A DNA stretch of 64,000 nucleotides from Alkalimonas delamerensis (GCF_030717955.1 NZ_JAUZVY010000004.1:62001-126000), one strand, 5' to 3'. Shown: positions 32,762 to 42,447, numbered from the stretch's first letter. Program-made: numbers and translations. Notes: a model not told the origin generated them from the letters alone.

Positions 32762-35194
32762 TTAGATTGGAGCCAACCAGAGACCATCACGTACTTTTTG
32801 CTGCAAGACCGCAAAGAGCTCGTGTTCAGGTATCGGCTTAGCAAAGTAAAAGCCCTGAGCAAAATCACAGTGGTATTTTTGCAGGATCCGCAGTTGCGCC
32901 CTGCTTTCCACGCCCTCCGCGACCACTTTTAAATCCAGCTTCTGCACCATGGCTATGGTCGAGGTGATAATTTGATAATCGGCATGATTGTCGAGCATGC
33001 CAAATAGAAAGCTTTTATCAATTTTGATGGTATCAACCGGCATTTGTTTCAGATAACTCAACGACGAGTAACCGGTGCCAAAGTCACCAATGGCAAAACA
33101 AAAACCCATGGCTTTAAGTTGCTGCATGCTGGCCAGGGTATCACTGACACTTTTAACCAGAGTGCTTTCCGTCAGCTCCAGCTCAAACAAACTGGCTGGC
33201 AGTTGATAATGCGCCAACTTGTGTTGAAGAAAAGCGATCAGTTGCGGATCAACAAACTGATCTGCCGATAGATTAATGGCCAATTTAACGTCATCATAGC
33301 CGGCATCCATCAAGCGACGAGCTACCACAAAGCAACGTTCAATCACCCAATACCCCAGTGGCAGCATTAAATTCGAGTGCTCAATAACACTGATAAAGTC
33401 ATCCGGTGGTACCATGCCGCGCTGCGGATGCTGCCAGCGCAGCAATGCTTCAAAACCATAAAGCCGGCCTGTCTCAAGCTCTATTTGAGGCTGAAAGCTC
33501 AGACTAAACTCTTGTTGCTCCAGTGCTGTCCGAACTTCACTCTCCAGCTGCAAGCGATAGGCAAAAGCCCGATACATTTCCGCTGTGTAGTGATGCCAAT
33601 TATTGCCGCCTTTAGCTTTGGCCTGATACATGGCTAAATCAGCCTGTCGAATTAAGTCTTCGGTCGGTGTTGCCGGGTCCTGAGTACAGCTGATGCCGAT
33701 ACTGCTGCTTATCTGGAAGCTTTCTCCAGCCACTGTGATTGGCTCTGCAAAGGCTTGCAAAACAGACTCAGAAACCTGTTCAGTTTCCTGTTCATCAGCC
33801 ATATTGCTAAGAATAATTACAAACTCGTCACCGCCAAAACGACAGACGGTATCGGAGCTATGGACGCATGCACGCAACCGTGCTGCAGCCTCCATCAGGA
33901 GCTGATCACCAACTGCATGGCCCCGACTGTCATTCACCTTTTTAAACTGATCCAAGTCCAAAAACAACAAACCAACAAAAGCCGGCGCCTCTTCAAGCAT
34001 CGCCAGCGATTTCTTTAACTGATATTGCAACATGTTGCGATTTGGCAAGCCAGTCAGCAAATCGTACATAGCAATATTTTCCAGCTCCTTGGTGTGATGC
34101 TCGACTTGCTTATTCAACTCTTCAAGCTGCCAACTTAATTTGTTGGCAGCATTATTTAAGGTATCGACTTCATCAATGAATAAAACTGAGCGGGACTCAC
34201 TGGCAAGGCGAAAGCGGCTGAACTCTTGATTCGCGAGTAAAGGAAGTCGTGCAGCTAAACGGAGCAGTCGGGCACTCAATCGATGTGTAATGCTATAGAT
34301 AAGCAAGGCAAGAATGAAAAAAGCCAGCACTGCAATGATGATGATTCGCTGCTGATAACGTTGATTGGCCAACACATAATCGCTGATGTCTTCAATCAAA
34401 ATTAAATGATACTGCCTGGGGAGACGGGTATCGAGTGGTTGCATGTGCGCAAAGTAATGACGATGACCTGACTGGAGCCGCAACCCTTGGCGAACAATAC
34501 TCGTAACATCCATCAACTGGGGGAGCTGATAATACAAGTCGTGCAGCAAATCAGGGTTGGAGCTGGATAGCAACCGAATGTCAGCGGGCCTGGCGGATGC
34601 CTGTTTTTTGTGGCTGACGATGGCGACATCTGCCTGCAAAGAGCGATTTAAATAAAATAAAATGTCAACCAAAGTGGTCGTCATCACCACCACCGCCACT
34701 TCACCGGCATCCAGCAGCAGCGGAACAGCCAGCGACTTGACACAATACTGGTCACATAAAATCAGGCTTTGCGGCTGCTGCTGGACCAATGCCTCGCCGG
34801 CGAGTCGATCAATCTCTGCCGGAGTGATAGCCGAGCTCTGAAATACCAGCTGACCATCTTGCTGAAACAACCAGATCTCATCAACGTTCAGATGCAAGTT
34901 TAGCGTCTCAATTTGCTGACTCAAGGCTCTGGTAAAGCTCGAGAGACCATTTGATGTGTGTTCACCTAAAGTTAACTCCGCATAAGACTCGACCCAGATA
35001 CGAAGCTGGTTTTCAATCAATTGGCTATATTGAGCGAACTGCTGCTCACCCAGTAATCGTTTCTGCTCTTGTTGCTGCGAAAACTCATCCTGCACCCGGA
35101 CCAAAGACAAGGTGGTGAGACCTGATGTCATCACAAACAACACCAGCAACATCACCATCAGCAGCTTCCAGGGCAAACTAATAAAGCGACGCAT
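32762..35194 (-). CDS. GGDEF-EAL membrane protein with periplasmic sensor
   Basis: An 810-aa protein: membrane span about 11-33, periplasmic sensor of about 250 residues, second span about 285-305, linker helix, GGDEF domain (about 378-540, motif GGDEF intact) and EAL domain (about 555-800, EALLRW intact). The RxxD inhibitory site is absent: the position reads HSSD. In the EAL domain the usual DDFGTGYSS reads GDFGTGYSS, so one of the paired metal-binding Asp is Gly; the ELTES, KIDKSF and EGVES motifs are kept. Phosphodiesterase activity is therefore doubtful. ATG 35227 would add 11 residues inside the preceding gene; I use 35194, two bases after that gene's stop. Confidence 0.92.
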   Translation of the reverse strand: MRRFISLPWKLLMVMLLVLFVMTSGLTTLSLVRVQDEFSQQQEQKRLLGEQQFAQYSQLIENQLRIWVESYAELTLGEHTSNGLSSFTRALSQQIETLNLHLNVDEIWLFQQDGQLVFQSSAITPAEIDRLAGEALVQQQPQSLILCDQYCVKSLAVPLLLDAGEVAVVVMTTTLVDILFYLNRSLQADVAIVSHKKQASARPADIRLLSSSNPDLLHDLYYQLPQLMDVTSIVRQGLRLQSGHRHYFAHMQPLDTRLPRQYHLILIEDISDYVLANQRYQQRIIIIAVLAFFILALLIYSITHRLSARLLRLAARLPLLANQEFSRFRLASESRSVLFIDEVDTLNNAANKLSWQLEELNKQVEHHTKELENIAMYDLLTGLPNRNMLQYQLKKSLAMLEEAPAFVGLLFLDLDQFKKVNDSRGHAVGDQLLMEAAARLRACVHSSDTVCRFGGDEFVIILSNMADEQETEQVSESVLQAFAEPITVAGESFQISSSIGISCTQDPATPTEDLIRQADLAMYQAKAKGGNNWHHYTAEMYRAFAYRLQLESEVRTALEQQEFSLSFQPQIELETGRLYGFEALLRWQHPQRGMVPPDDFISVIEHSNLMLPLGYWVIERCFVVARRLMDAGYDDVKLAINLSADQFVDPQLIAFLQHKLAHYQLPASLFELELTESTLVKSVSDTLASMQQLKAMGFCFAIGDFGTGYSSLSYLKQMPVDTIKIDKSFLFGMLDNHADYQIITSTIAMVQKLDLKVVAEGVESRAQLRILQKYHCDFAQGFYFAKPIPEHELFAVLQQKVRDGLWLAPI

Positions 35195-35196
35195 CT

Positions 35197-36372
35197 TTAG
35201 AACCAATACATCAACTGGATCGCCCATAGCTGCCAGTGAGAATGCCTATTTGTTATGAGGTCGGGAACAACAACCGGAGCCAAACGAGCAGTTCCATGAA
35301 CCCAATGATGTTCCAGTTGCACGCGAACCCTAGGCGCCAGATCGCGACTAACCCCCACACTGAGACTGTGTTGAAAGCCAAAATAATCCGGAATCGCCCC
35401 CTGCGTCATCGCCATCAGTTCCTTACCGCGGCGATCGTCTTTGTTGGCTACAAAATAATCGGCCATCGCATGGATGCGTAGATCCGCACTGAGCTGATAA
35501 ATTCCTTGTAAGTAGCCTCCCTGGCCGAACTGTGCAATAGCAAATTCTGGTGCGATAAAACCACGAATATCCATGCGCTCCTGAAAAAGCTCGCTCGCCA
35601 GTTGCCAGCGCTCACGGTGATATTGAGCATTCAACATAAAGCGCTGCAACACAAAATCAGCATCATAAAAAAACTCGGCTGACGCATCACGATAACTAAA
35701 TTCAGAGTCAAGCAGCGAAACACCAAAGGTCCAGTGACTCATTTCAGGCTGCCAGAATGCGCTGGCCTGATGAACATATTTCTGCCGCGACCGTCCATCC
35801 ACTCTGTCACCAAGCAGCAGCTTTGTTTGCTGCTCCGACAATGGTGTTGCACCAAGGCTCCAGTTCAACTCCAAGTGACCGTAGCTAGTATCGACGCTGG
35901 ACTTTAACGCCAGGCCATCACTGCTAACTGCAATATCTCGAAAAGGATCAAAGTACACCGACTGCGGCAGCACGATGCTCGGACGTGTTAGCGGCACATC
36001 CCGGGTACTTGAATGGATCCAATGCTGATTTTTAAATCGCCCGACATAGGCATTTAGTTGCCAATCCAGCTGATTTAACAAAGCCCAATCCAGAAATAGG
36101 TAATCCAACTTTAAACCTGAGGGATAGCGATTGCCTCCATCCAGATACACCAACTGACCAGCCAGGCGAAAGTTCGGTGATAACTGCTTGGCACCATTGA
36201 TACCCAACTCAGTTAAAGCAATCGACGGTTTGCCACTCTGATTAATGAAATTGCTTTTATCAGCCTGAATCATGCCTTGTGATAAAAAGCCATGCCACTG
36301 CCACTCTTGAGCCGAAGCAGTATTCATTCCACCGACAAAAACTGCCAACACAGCAAGTGATCGTTTTCTCAA
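35197..36372 (-). CDS. Outer-membrane beta-barrel protein, porin-like
   Basis: A 391-aa secreted protein starting at TTG 36372, with GAGG upstream and a clear signal peptide cut after Ala-Ser-Ala (about 22). The mature part is rich in amphipathic strands, with conserved-looking turns such as GRFKNQHW, SSTRDVPLTRPSIVLPQSVYFD and DRVDGRS, and ends in Met-Tyr-Trp-Phe, a strong outer-membrane barrel terminus. The frame reaches further upstream into the PstS-like gene, but that stretch has no signal character. It is the middle gene of a three-gene unit. Substrate unknown. Confidence 0.85.
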   Translation of the reverse strand: MRKRSLAVLAVFVGGMNTASAQEWQWHGFLSQGMIQADKSNFINQSGKPSIALTELGINGAKQLSPNFRLAGQLVYLDGGNRYPSGLKLDYLFLDWALLNQLDWQLNAYVGRFKNQHWIHSSTRDVPLTRPSIVLPQSVYFDPFRDIAVSSDGLALKSSVDTSYGHLELNWSLGATPLSEQQTKLLLGDRVDGRSRQKYVHQASAFWQPEMSHWTFGVSLLDSEFSYRDASAEFFYDADFVLQRFMLNAQYHRERWQLASELFQERMDIRGFIAPEFAIAQFGQGGYLQGIYQLSADLRIHAMADYFVANKDDRRGKELMAMTQGAIPDYFGFQHSLSVGVSRDLAPRVRVQLEHHWVHGTARLAPVVVPDLITNRHSHWQLWAIQLMYWF

Positions 36373-36400
36373 GCGGGAAGCCTCTGATGGACAAAAACAA

Positions 36401-36811
36401 TTAACGTATTTCAATGATACGAACCCCTGTGTCATTGGCATTGCCAGCCCGGTAACCAATACCCCCTGGCGTGCTCTGAACCAGCTCAATCAATTCTTGT
36501 TCAGTAGAGACTTGTTGAGGCCTGCTACCAATGCCTGAAAAACTTAATCGATTCCATATGTTATCTAATTGATAGGGAAACATCCGAAGCTGCTCTTTGC
36601 AAAAGTTTTGGTGCAGTGGATGGTCACTGCTAAGTACAAAGACCCGTACAGCAGAACCATCAGGCCACTGAGTTTGTCGCATGCTAAACAAAGCCCGTAG
36701 TTGTGCTGGGCTAAGATGGTGAAGCTCTATTGAAGGATGAGCAATAACTTGCACCGCCTGAACAGGCGCTGTGAAGAAGCATACAATAACAAAAAGCAGA
36801 TATTTAAACAT
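36401..36811 (-). CDS. Small PstS-like periplasmic protein
   Basis: A 136-aa protein with a signal peptide (cut near Val-Gln-Ala, residue 19). The rest resembles one lobe of phosphate-binding PstS proteins: LSPAQLRALFSMRQTQWPDGSAVRVFVLSSDHPLHQNF, then a helix and STPGGIGYRAG near the end, a typical PstS-fold motif. It is about half the size of a transporter binding protein and has no ABC genes nearby. It heads a unit with the barrel and the GGDEF-EAL protein, which suggests it feeds the sensor rather than a transporter; this is inference. Confidence 0.83.
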   Translation of the reverse strand: MFKYLLFVIVCFFTAPVQAVQVIAHPSIELHHLSPAQLRALFSMRQTQWPDGSAVRVFVLSSDHPLHQNFCKEQLRMFPYQLDNIWNRLSFSGIGSRPQQVSTEQELIELVQSTPGGIGYRAGNANDTGVRIIEIR

Positions 36812-37046
36812 GCTACACCGGTATCAGAGTGCCTCTAATCAAAGTCCGCCATTGATTGATTGCTTCTGCATACATGTGAAACGAAAATCGAGTTCGAGCA
36901 GCAGTTCTTGCTTCCTGCAAGCATTGGCTGTCGACCATTCCATTTCATTTCATAGTAAAGTCAATGATTTATCAAGTCGAAATACTTTTTTATTCGTTTA
37001 ATATCAGATCCCTGCACTCCAGATGACCAAATAATAACTATTTTGT

Positions 37047-37058
37047 GTGATTTATCAC
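37047..37058. promoter_or_regulatory. Palindrome GTGAT-TT-ATCAC, possible operator
   Basis: A perfect 5-2-5 palindrome 20 bases upstream of the hemH -35 box. The spacing is wrong for CRP (6) and FNR (4), so the binding protein is unknown. Confidence 0.3.
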
Positions 37059-37077
37059 CAACTTAACTCAGACTTCT

Positions 37078-37107
37078 TTGGCAAACTAAGCTCGATCGTC
37101 GTATACT
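37078..37107 (+). promoter_or_regulatory. Putative sigma70 promoter of hemH
   Basis: TTGGCA at 37078-37083 and TATACT at 37102-37107 are 18 bases apart. The predicted start near 37114 leaves a leader of about 105 bases before the hemH ATG. Confidence 0.6.
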
Positions 37108-37219
37108 TAGAATCAGTCATCCATACGGCACGGCAGCATTTTTGCCATTGACGGCATCTGAAACTTTGCCGCAAACGTATCGAGTGCCCCATCGTATTAT
37201 TCAACAGGTAAACACCACC

Positions 37220-38296
37220 ATGCGCTTTACCAACACAAAAAACTACCAGCACCAACAAGCCGACAAAATAGGGATCTTAGTCACCAACCTGGGCACGCCG
37301 GATGCGCCGACACCCGCTGCACTAAAACGTTACCTTAAGGAGTTTTTATCTGATCCAAGAGTAGTTGAGGTGCCCCGACTGCTGTGGTGGCTGATTTTGC
37401 ATGGAGTTATTCTGCGCTTTCGCCCGAGACGCTCAGCCAAAGCTTATGCCACCGTTTTTAACGAGCAAGGCTCGCCACTGCTGTTTCATACCCAACAACA
37501 GTGCGATGCGATTCGTCAACAATTGCAGCAACAGGGCCATCGTAATTTAGAAGTGGCTTTTGCCATGCGTTATGGCAATCCGGGCATCCAGACCGTGTTG
37601 GATGAGCTGTTTGCCAAAGGCGTTCGCAAGTTGTTGGTGGTACCGCTTTATCCTCAGTATTCCGCCTCGACCACAGCTTCGACCTTCGATGCCATTGCGA
37701 AAGACTTCACCAGACGGCGCTGGTTGCCTGACTTTCGATTTGTCAGTCATTACCATGATTTTCCAGCATTTATTGAAGCAGCAGCTCAGCAAATAGAGAC
37801 CTTTTGGCAACAACACGGTAAACCTCAAAAGTTGATTTTGTCTTATCATGGTATCCCAAAACGGTACTTGCTCAACGGTGATCCCTACCACTGCGAGTGT
37901 CACAAAAGCTCCAGGCTGATTGCACAACGGCTAGGACTCGACAGCGATGAGTACCTGACCACCTTCCAATCCCGCTTTGGTCGCGAAGAGTGGTTGACGC
38001 CTTATACCGATGAAACACTAAAAGCCTTGCCAGCACAGGGCATTACCCATGTACAAGTATTTTGCCCTGGCTTTTCAGCCGATTGCCTGGAAACCATTGA
38101 AGAGATAGGCGAAGAAAACAGAGAGTACTTTTTAACCGCTGGAGGGGCGCAATACGACTACATTCCAGCTCTGAATGATAACCCTGCGCATATCGATGCC
38201 TTGTGTCAGCTGATTGAACAGAATCTGGCGCATTGGCAGGTTCAGGACGATCCTGAGCGTCAAGGCAGAGCCTTGGCACTTGGTGCTAAAACCTAA
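37220..38296 (+). CDS. hemH: Ferrochelatase
   Basis: Inserts Fe2+ into protoporphyrin IX in the last step of haem synthesis. The 358-aa protein has GILVTNLGTPDAP at the N terminus, VPLYPQYSASTT, the active-site histidine in SYHGIPKRYLLNGDPYHCECH, and FCPGFSADCLETIEEI with the metal-path glutamates. I chose ATG 37220, preceded by AGGTAA; the frame is open 26 codons upstream but without family similarity. It is followed after 17 bases by the GT51 gene. Confidence 0.95.
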   Translation: MRFTNTKNYQHQQADKIGILVTNLGTPDAPTPAALKRYLKEFLSDPRVVEVPRLLWWLILHGVILRFRPRRSAKAYATVFNEQGSPLLFHTQQQCDAIRQQLQQQGHRNLEVAFAMRYGNPGIQTVLDELFAKGVRKLLVVPLYPQYSASTTASTFDAIAKDFTRRRWLPDFRFVSHYHDFPAFIEAAAQQIETFWQQHGKPQKLILSYHGIPKRYLLNGDPYHCECHKSSRLIAQRLGLDSDEYLTTFQSRFGREEWLTPYTDETLKALPAQGITHVQVFCPGFSADCLETIEEIGEENREYFLTAGGAQYDYIPALNDNPAHIDALCQLIEQNLAHWQVQDDPERQGRALALGAKT

Positions 38297-38313
38297 CGCA
38301 GCAGGACAAGCCG

Positions 38314-41300
38314 ATGCCGCAGCGAATTGAGCCTGGTTTCAACTCTGCACCCTTGCTAAAGCGCAAGGACTTTAGCAGCACCAGAGAAGAGCGCCACCTC
38401 AGCAACCCTGCAGTCAAGCGACGTTACTGGCCCTGGCTGCTGGCATTCGCACTTCTATTGCTTTTGCTTGCGGCTTGGCAGGAAACTCGTACCAGTTTTT
38501 ATCAATCCCAGCTGTTGCATCGACTCGGACAAAAGCTAAGCAGTGAATTGCAGCCAGGGCCAAGTTCGGCCATTCATTTCCCCGAATCCGGGCCTTATAA
38601 TCAACAGCGCGGTTATAGCCTCGCAGAGCAGTGGCAGGAGCGGTTAGCCCAACGTGGCTTTGAAGTTGTTCAGCAGCAGAAGTTCTCACCAACTTTGTTG
38701 CGTTACAGTCAAATGGGTTTTTTCCCACCCTACGAGGAAAAACAGCAAACCGGCTTGCTGCTGCGTGATTGTCAGCAGCAGACAATCTACCAGTTTAGCT
38801 ACCCACAACGCCAGTTTGCCAGCTTGCTGGATATGCCTCCCCTGCTGCCTGAACTGCTCACTTACATTGAAAACAAAAGCTTACTAACAGCCCCTTCCCC
38901 TTTTCACAACCCAGCTATTGAGTGGCCAAGGCTTGGAGCAGCACTGCTCAGCCAAAGCCAACAATGGTTGGGACACAATGGTAATGCCTCCGGCGGCGGC
39001 AGCACCCTGGCAACACAGTTGGAAAAGTACCGCCACTCCCCCGCCGGCCGTACCCATAGCGTTGGCGATAAATTTAAGCAGATGCTTTCTGCCAGTATTC
39101 GAGCCTATAAGGATTCACCAGTGACAGCCGCCCATCGCCAACGGCTGGTATTGCATTACCTCAATACAGTGCCCTTGGCGGCTGCTCCAGGTTATGGCGA
39201 GGTGCATGGCATTCCGGATGGGCTTTGGGCCTGGTTTGGCGCCGATTACCGGCAAGTCAGTCATTTATTGACTGAGCTTGAAGCTACCAGAGAAACAGCC
39301 ACCGCGCTGAATCAAGTGCTGGCTCTGATGATTGCGCAGCGACGTCCAAGCTTTTATTTGCTGCAAGGGCACCAACAACTGCAACAATTGGTGCAACTGT
39401 ATTTGCAATTACTGACAGTGGATGGCGTTATCAGTCAGCAGCTGGCCGATCTGGCCAGCAGAACGCCGCTTAAAATCGATCCAAAGCCTTGGGTAAGCCA
39501 ACACAGCAATGACGATAGCAAAGCCAGCCACTTAGTTCGGCAACAGCTCGATCAATTGCTGCGTGTGAGTCCTTATCAAAGCGACCGGCTGGATCTCATT
39601 GTTGACAGCAGCCTGCATCTTGGGCTGCAACAAGAGCTGGGGGCCTTTTTGCAACAACTCCGCAATCCAGAGCAAGCCGCTCACCATGGCATCATCGGAC
39701 ACCGGCTACTCACACCAGCACAAGCAGCCCAGGTTGAATACAGCTTTGTCTTGTTTGAGCGACAGCCACAGGGGTACCAACTTCGGGTCCAAACCGATAC
39801 CTCTGCCGCGGCGTTCGATTTGAACAGTCAAAGTAAATTGGAGCTTGGCTCCACCGCAAAACTTCGCGTGTTGGTGACCTATCTGGAAATTGTTGCTGAG
39901 TTGTACCAGCGCTATGCCGGTGAACCAGCTGCCGAGCTGGGATTCCTGAACATTGCCCCCCAAGATCACATCAGCCGTTGGGTCATCGATACCTTGCTTA
40001 GCTTTCCAGATATTGAACTGAAGCAGCTTTTAGACTTTGCCATGGAGCGGCGTTACAGTGCCAACCCGGCAGAAAGTTTTTTTACCGGTGGCGGACTGCA
40101 CAGCTTTGGCAACTTTATGGCAGAAGACAATCAACGCAATCCAACCGTGCTGGAGGCAACGCAAGAGTCCATCAACTTACCCTTTGTCCGCTTGCTGCGC
40201 GACATCATCAGCTACAGCATTTACCACAAAGACACCCAAGGCGATCGACTGCTGGAAAGCGACGATGACCAACGCAGAGCTCTCTACCTGAGCCACTTTG
40301 CCGATCGTGAAGGCGTCGCTTACCTGCAACAGTTCTGGCGCAAACATCGCCAGCACGATGCTGAACAGCGGCTGCAGTTGCTGCAGCAAACCTCACGCCA
40401 ACGACCCGATCGGCTGGCCGCTATTTACCTTTGGCTCTTTCCAGACGCCAGCGTACAACAACTGGATGATTATCTAGCCAGGGAATCCACAGGTGGTGTC
40501 AGTAGCAATCAGTTGCAACGCTGGCATCGCAGTTTTTCAGCACGACAACTCAGCTTGCCGGATCAAGCCTATCATGCCAGAGTCCACCCGCTGGAGCTCT
40601 GGCTGGTCGGCACCTTGCAGCAACAACCTGAGTTGAGCTGGCAAGAACTAGTAACTCTCAGCGCCAGCAGTCGACAAGAAGTCTATCAATGGTTGTTCCG
40701 AACCCGGCATCGCAGTGCCCGAGACAATCGCATCGGCATTATGCTGGAAGTTGAGGCATTTTGGGATTTGCATTACCGTTGGCAACAGCTTGGCTATCCC
40801 TTTGATCATCTGGTGCCCTCGCTGGCTACCGCTTTGGGCAGCTCAGGCGATCGACCAGCCGCTCTGGCTGAGTTGATGGCGATTATCATGAACGATGGTT
40901 TGCGCTACCCCAACCAAGCTTTAAATGCACTGACGCTGGGCAAAAACACTCCCTACCATACCCGCTGGCATCAAAGTGCGACGCTAGGGATTCGGGTGAT
41001 GGAGCCTGAAGTTGCTGCTGTATTGCGCCAAGTGTTGCATCAGGTAGTTCAAGATGGAACCGGACGGCGCTTGCAGGGAGCTTACAGTCAACTTGGTTTG
41101 GCTGGAGGAAAAACGGGCACTGGCGATAACCGCATCACCACCGTCGACAGTCGCGGAAACCGCATTGACCAGCGCAGCCTGAACCGCACCGCTACTTTGG
41201 TGTTTTATCTGGGGCCAAATTATTTTGGGACCTTAACGGCCTATGCCGCAGGTTCGCAGGCCGGCGAACTACGCTTCACCTCTGCCTTACCGGTACAGGT

Positions 41301-41406
41301 GCTCAAGAGCATGGAGCCTTTGCTACAGCCTTACCTGCTGGAGCAGGCCTGCCTATCGAGCGCTGATGCTAACATGAGAGCTACTGAGTATGCGCCTGTG
41401 CCATAA
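38314..41406 (+). CDS. Divergent GT51 glycosyltransferase / transpeptidase (penicillin-binding protein-like)
   Basis: A 1030-aa membrane protein: basic cytoplasmic tail, one span (about 39-55), GT51-like region (about 170-320) and a penicillin-binding region with Ser513-Thr-Ala-Lys and Lys933-Thr-Gly. The GT51 part keeps a glutamate in YIENKSLL (Glu186) and GGSTLATQLEKY, but the second essential glutamate of RKxxExxxA is Gln256 (DKFKQMLSA). The SxxK serine and KTG motif are kept, with a long stretch of unusual sequence (about 540-930) between them. It could be a transpeptidase with weakened polymerase activity, or a non-canonical wall protein. Its last 26 bases overlap the convergent GGDEF gene. 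Confidence 0.85.
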   Translation: MPQRIEPGFNSAPLLKRKDFSSTREERHLSNPAVKRRYWPWLLAFALLLLLLAAWQETRTSFYQSQLLHRLGQKLSSELQPGPSSAIHFPESGPYNQQRGYSLAEQWQERLAQRGFEVVQQQKFSPTLLRYSQMGFFPPYEEKQQTGLLLRDCQQQTIYQFSYPQRQFASLLDMPPLLPELLTYIENKSLLTAPSPFHNPAIEWPRLGAALLSQSQQWLGHNGNASGGGSTLATQLEKYRHSPAGRTHSVGDKFKQMLSASIRAYKDSPVTAAHRQRLVLHYLNTVPLAAAPGYGEVHGIPDGLWAWFGADYRQVSHLLTELEATRETATALNQVLALMIAQRRPSFYLLQGHQQLQQLVQLYLQLLTVDGVISQQLADLASRTPLKIDPKPWVSQHSNDDSKASHLVRQQLDQLLRVSPYQSDRLDLIVDSSLHLGLQQELGAFLQQLRNPEQAAHHGIIGHRLLTPAQAAQVEYSFVLFERQPQGYQLRVQTDTSAAAFDLNSQSKLELGSTAKLRVLVTYLEIVAELYQRYAGEPAAELGFLNIAPQDHISRWVIDTLLSFPDIELKQLLDFAMERRYSANPAESFFTGGGLHSFGNFMAEDNQRNPTVLEATQESINLPFVRLLRDIISYSIYHKDTQGDRLLESDDDQRRALYLSHFADREGVAYLQQFWRKHRQHDAEQRLQLLQQTSRQRPDRLAAIYLWLFPDASVQQLDDYLARESTGGVSSNQLQRWHRSFSARQLSLPDQAYHARVHPLELWLVGTLQQQPELSWQELVTLSASSRQEVYQWLFRTRHRSARDNRIGIMLEVEAFWDLHYRWQQLGYPFDHLVPSLATALGSSGDRPAALAELMAIIMNDGLRYPNQALNALTLGKNTPYHTRWHQSATLGIRVMEPEVAAVLRQVLHQVVQDGTGRRLQGAYSQLGLAGGKTGTGDNRITTVDSRGNRIDQRSLNRTATLVFYLGPNYFGTLTAYAAGSQAGELRFTSALPVQVLKSMEPLLQPYLLEQACLSSADANMRATEYAPVP

Positions 41407-42385
41407 CCACCTGATTTCGGCCACCAGACTTCGCCCGATACAAGGCAGCGTCTGCTCGCGCCAACCAGCTTTGCCAAGCTTCCTGCGGCCCCAGTAACGC
41501 CACACCAATGGAGGCGCTAACAGCACCGGTTTGACTTTGCAGTTCAGCGGCGATTCGCTGTCGCAGCTTTTCTGCCACAGCCAGCGCTTCATCGGCTTCC
41601 ACATCATCCAGCAAAATTACAAACTCTTCACCACCAAAACGATACACCTGGTCACTGAGGCGGGTATGTTTTTGCAGCAGCTGCACTAAATTCACCAACA
41701 CCTGATCTCCGGCTTGATGACCAGCTTCATCATTGATTTTTTTGAAAAAGTCGAGATCAAGCAGCAAAAGTGCAATGTCTTTATCCCGGCTGCGGCGGCC
41801 CGCTCCGGCAGCAAACTCCAGCGCCAGATCCAATTCACGCCGGTTGGCTGCACCGGTTAACGCATCCCTCGCTGCCATCGACTCCAATTCGCGGCGCTGC
41901 ACCAGCATCCGGTAAGCAAATACGTAGGAAAAAAAGCTGGTGACCGTGGCGGTCACAACAAAGGATGTCAGTTGCACCCTGTCATCAAAGATTGTCCCCG
42001 GCAGCCAGGCCGACCACGCCAACAAAGTCACCAATACCAGTACCAGCAACAACAGAGCGCGAAAAGGTGGCACCAGAAAAAAAACGAAAATAATAAACGG
42101 ATAGGTCCAAAAAAGGCCAACAGGCCCCAGACTTGAGACCACCAGCACAACACCAACACAAAAGATGCTGGCAACAAACAAGCCAGCCCCTTTGGTATTG
42201 CCAGTCAACCAGGCATAAAGCACAGCCAACGAAGTCGCCACCACCAAGGTGGCGTCCACATAGGCAACCAGGTAACTGCCTTCCCAATAACGATAGACCG
42301 CATAGGGCGTGACACATAGGAAGACTATAAGCCCCACCAGACTGAGCATAGCCAAATGAAAATCTTGTTGCAGTCGAGCGAACAA
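41381..42385 (-). CDS. Membrane diguanylate cyclase
   Basis: A protein of about 334 aa with five or six N-terminal membrane spans (about 10-165) and a C-terminal GGDEF domain with intact GGEEF. RLSD five residues before GGEEF is the RxxD inhibitory site. The start is uncertain: TTG 42385 has GAGG five bases upstream and gives a normal N terminus; ATG at 42349 is another option, and the open frame reaches 42496 inside the HAD gene. It lies 62 bases after the HAD gene in the same direction. Ligand unknown. Confidence 0.9.
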   Translation of the reverse strand: MFARLQQDFHLAMLSLVGLIVFLCVTPYAVYRYWEGSYLVAYVDATLVVATSLAVLYAWLTGNTKGAGLFVASIFCVGVVLVVSSLGPVGLFWTYPFIIFVFFLVPPFRALLLLVLVLVTLLAWSAWLPGTIFDDRVQLTSFVVTATVTSFFSYVFAYRMLVQRRELESMAARDALTGAANRRELDLALEFAAGAGRRSRDKDIALLLLDLDFFKKINDEAGHQAGDQVLVNLVQLLQKHTRLSDQVYRFGGEEFVILLDDVEADEALAVAEKLRQRIAAELQSQTGAVSASIGVALLGPQEAWQSWLARADAALYRAKSGGRNQVVMAQAHTQ

Positions 42386-42447
42386 AAGCACCTCGGGTAC
42401 TGTATTTTGCTGCTTACTATACGTACAACACCGAGGGTGCTGCAAGC

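Larger units (their letters stand above)
36812..37219. other. Non-coding region between the PstS-like gene and hemH
   Basis: These 408 bases separate two divergent genes and carry no convincing coding frame. The section 36960-37060 is A+T-rich. It holds the hemH promoter and a small palindrome listed separately. A short stem, CTTGC/GCAAG, near 36910-36925 has no T-run. Confidence 0.5.

Noticed and set aside
37047..37058. CRP or FNR site upstream of hemH
   Set aside because: The half-site spacing of 2 fits neither regulator; it is kept only as an unassigned palindrome.
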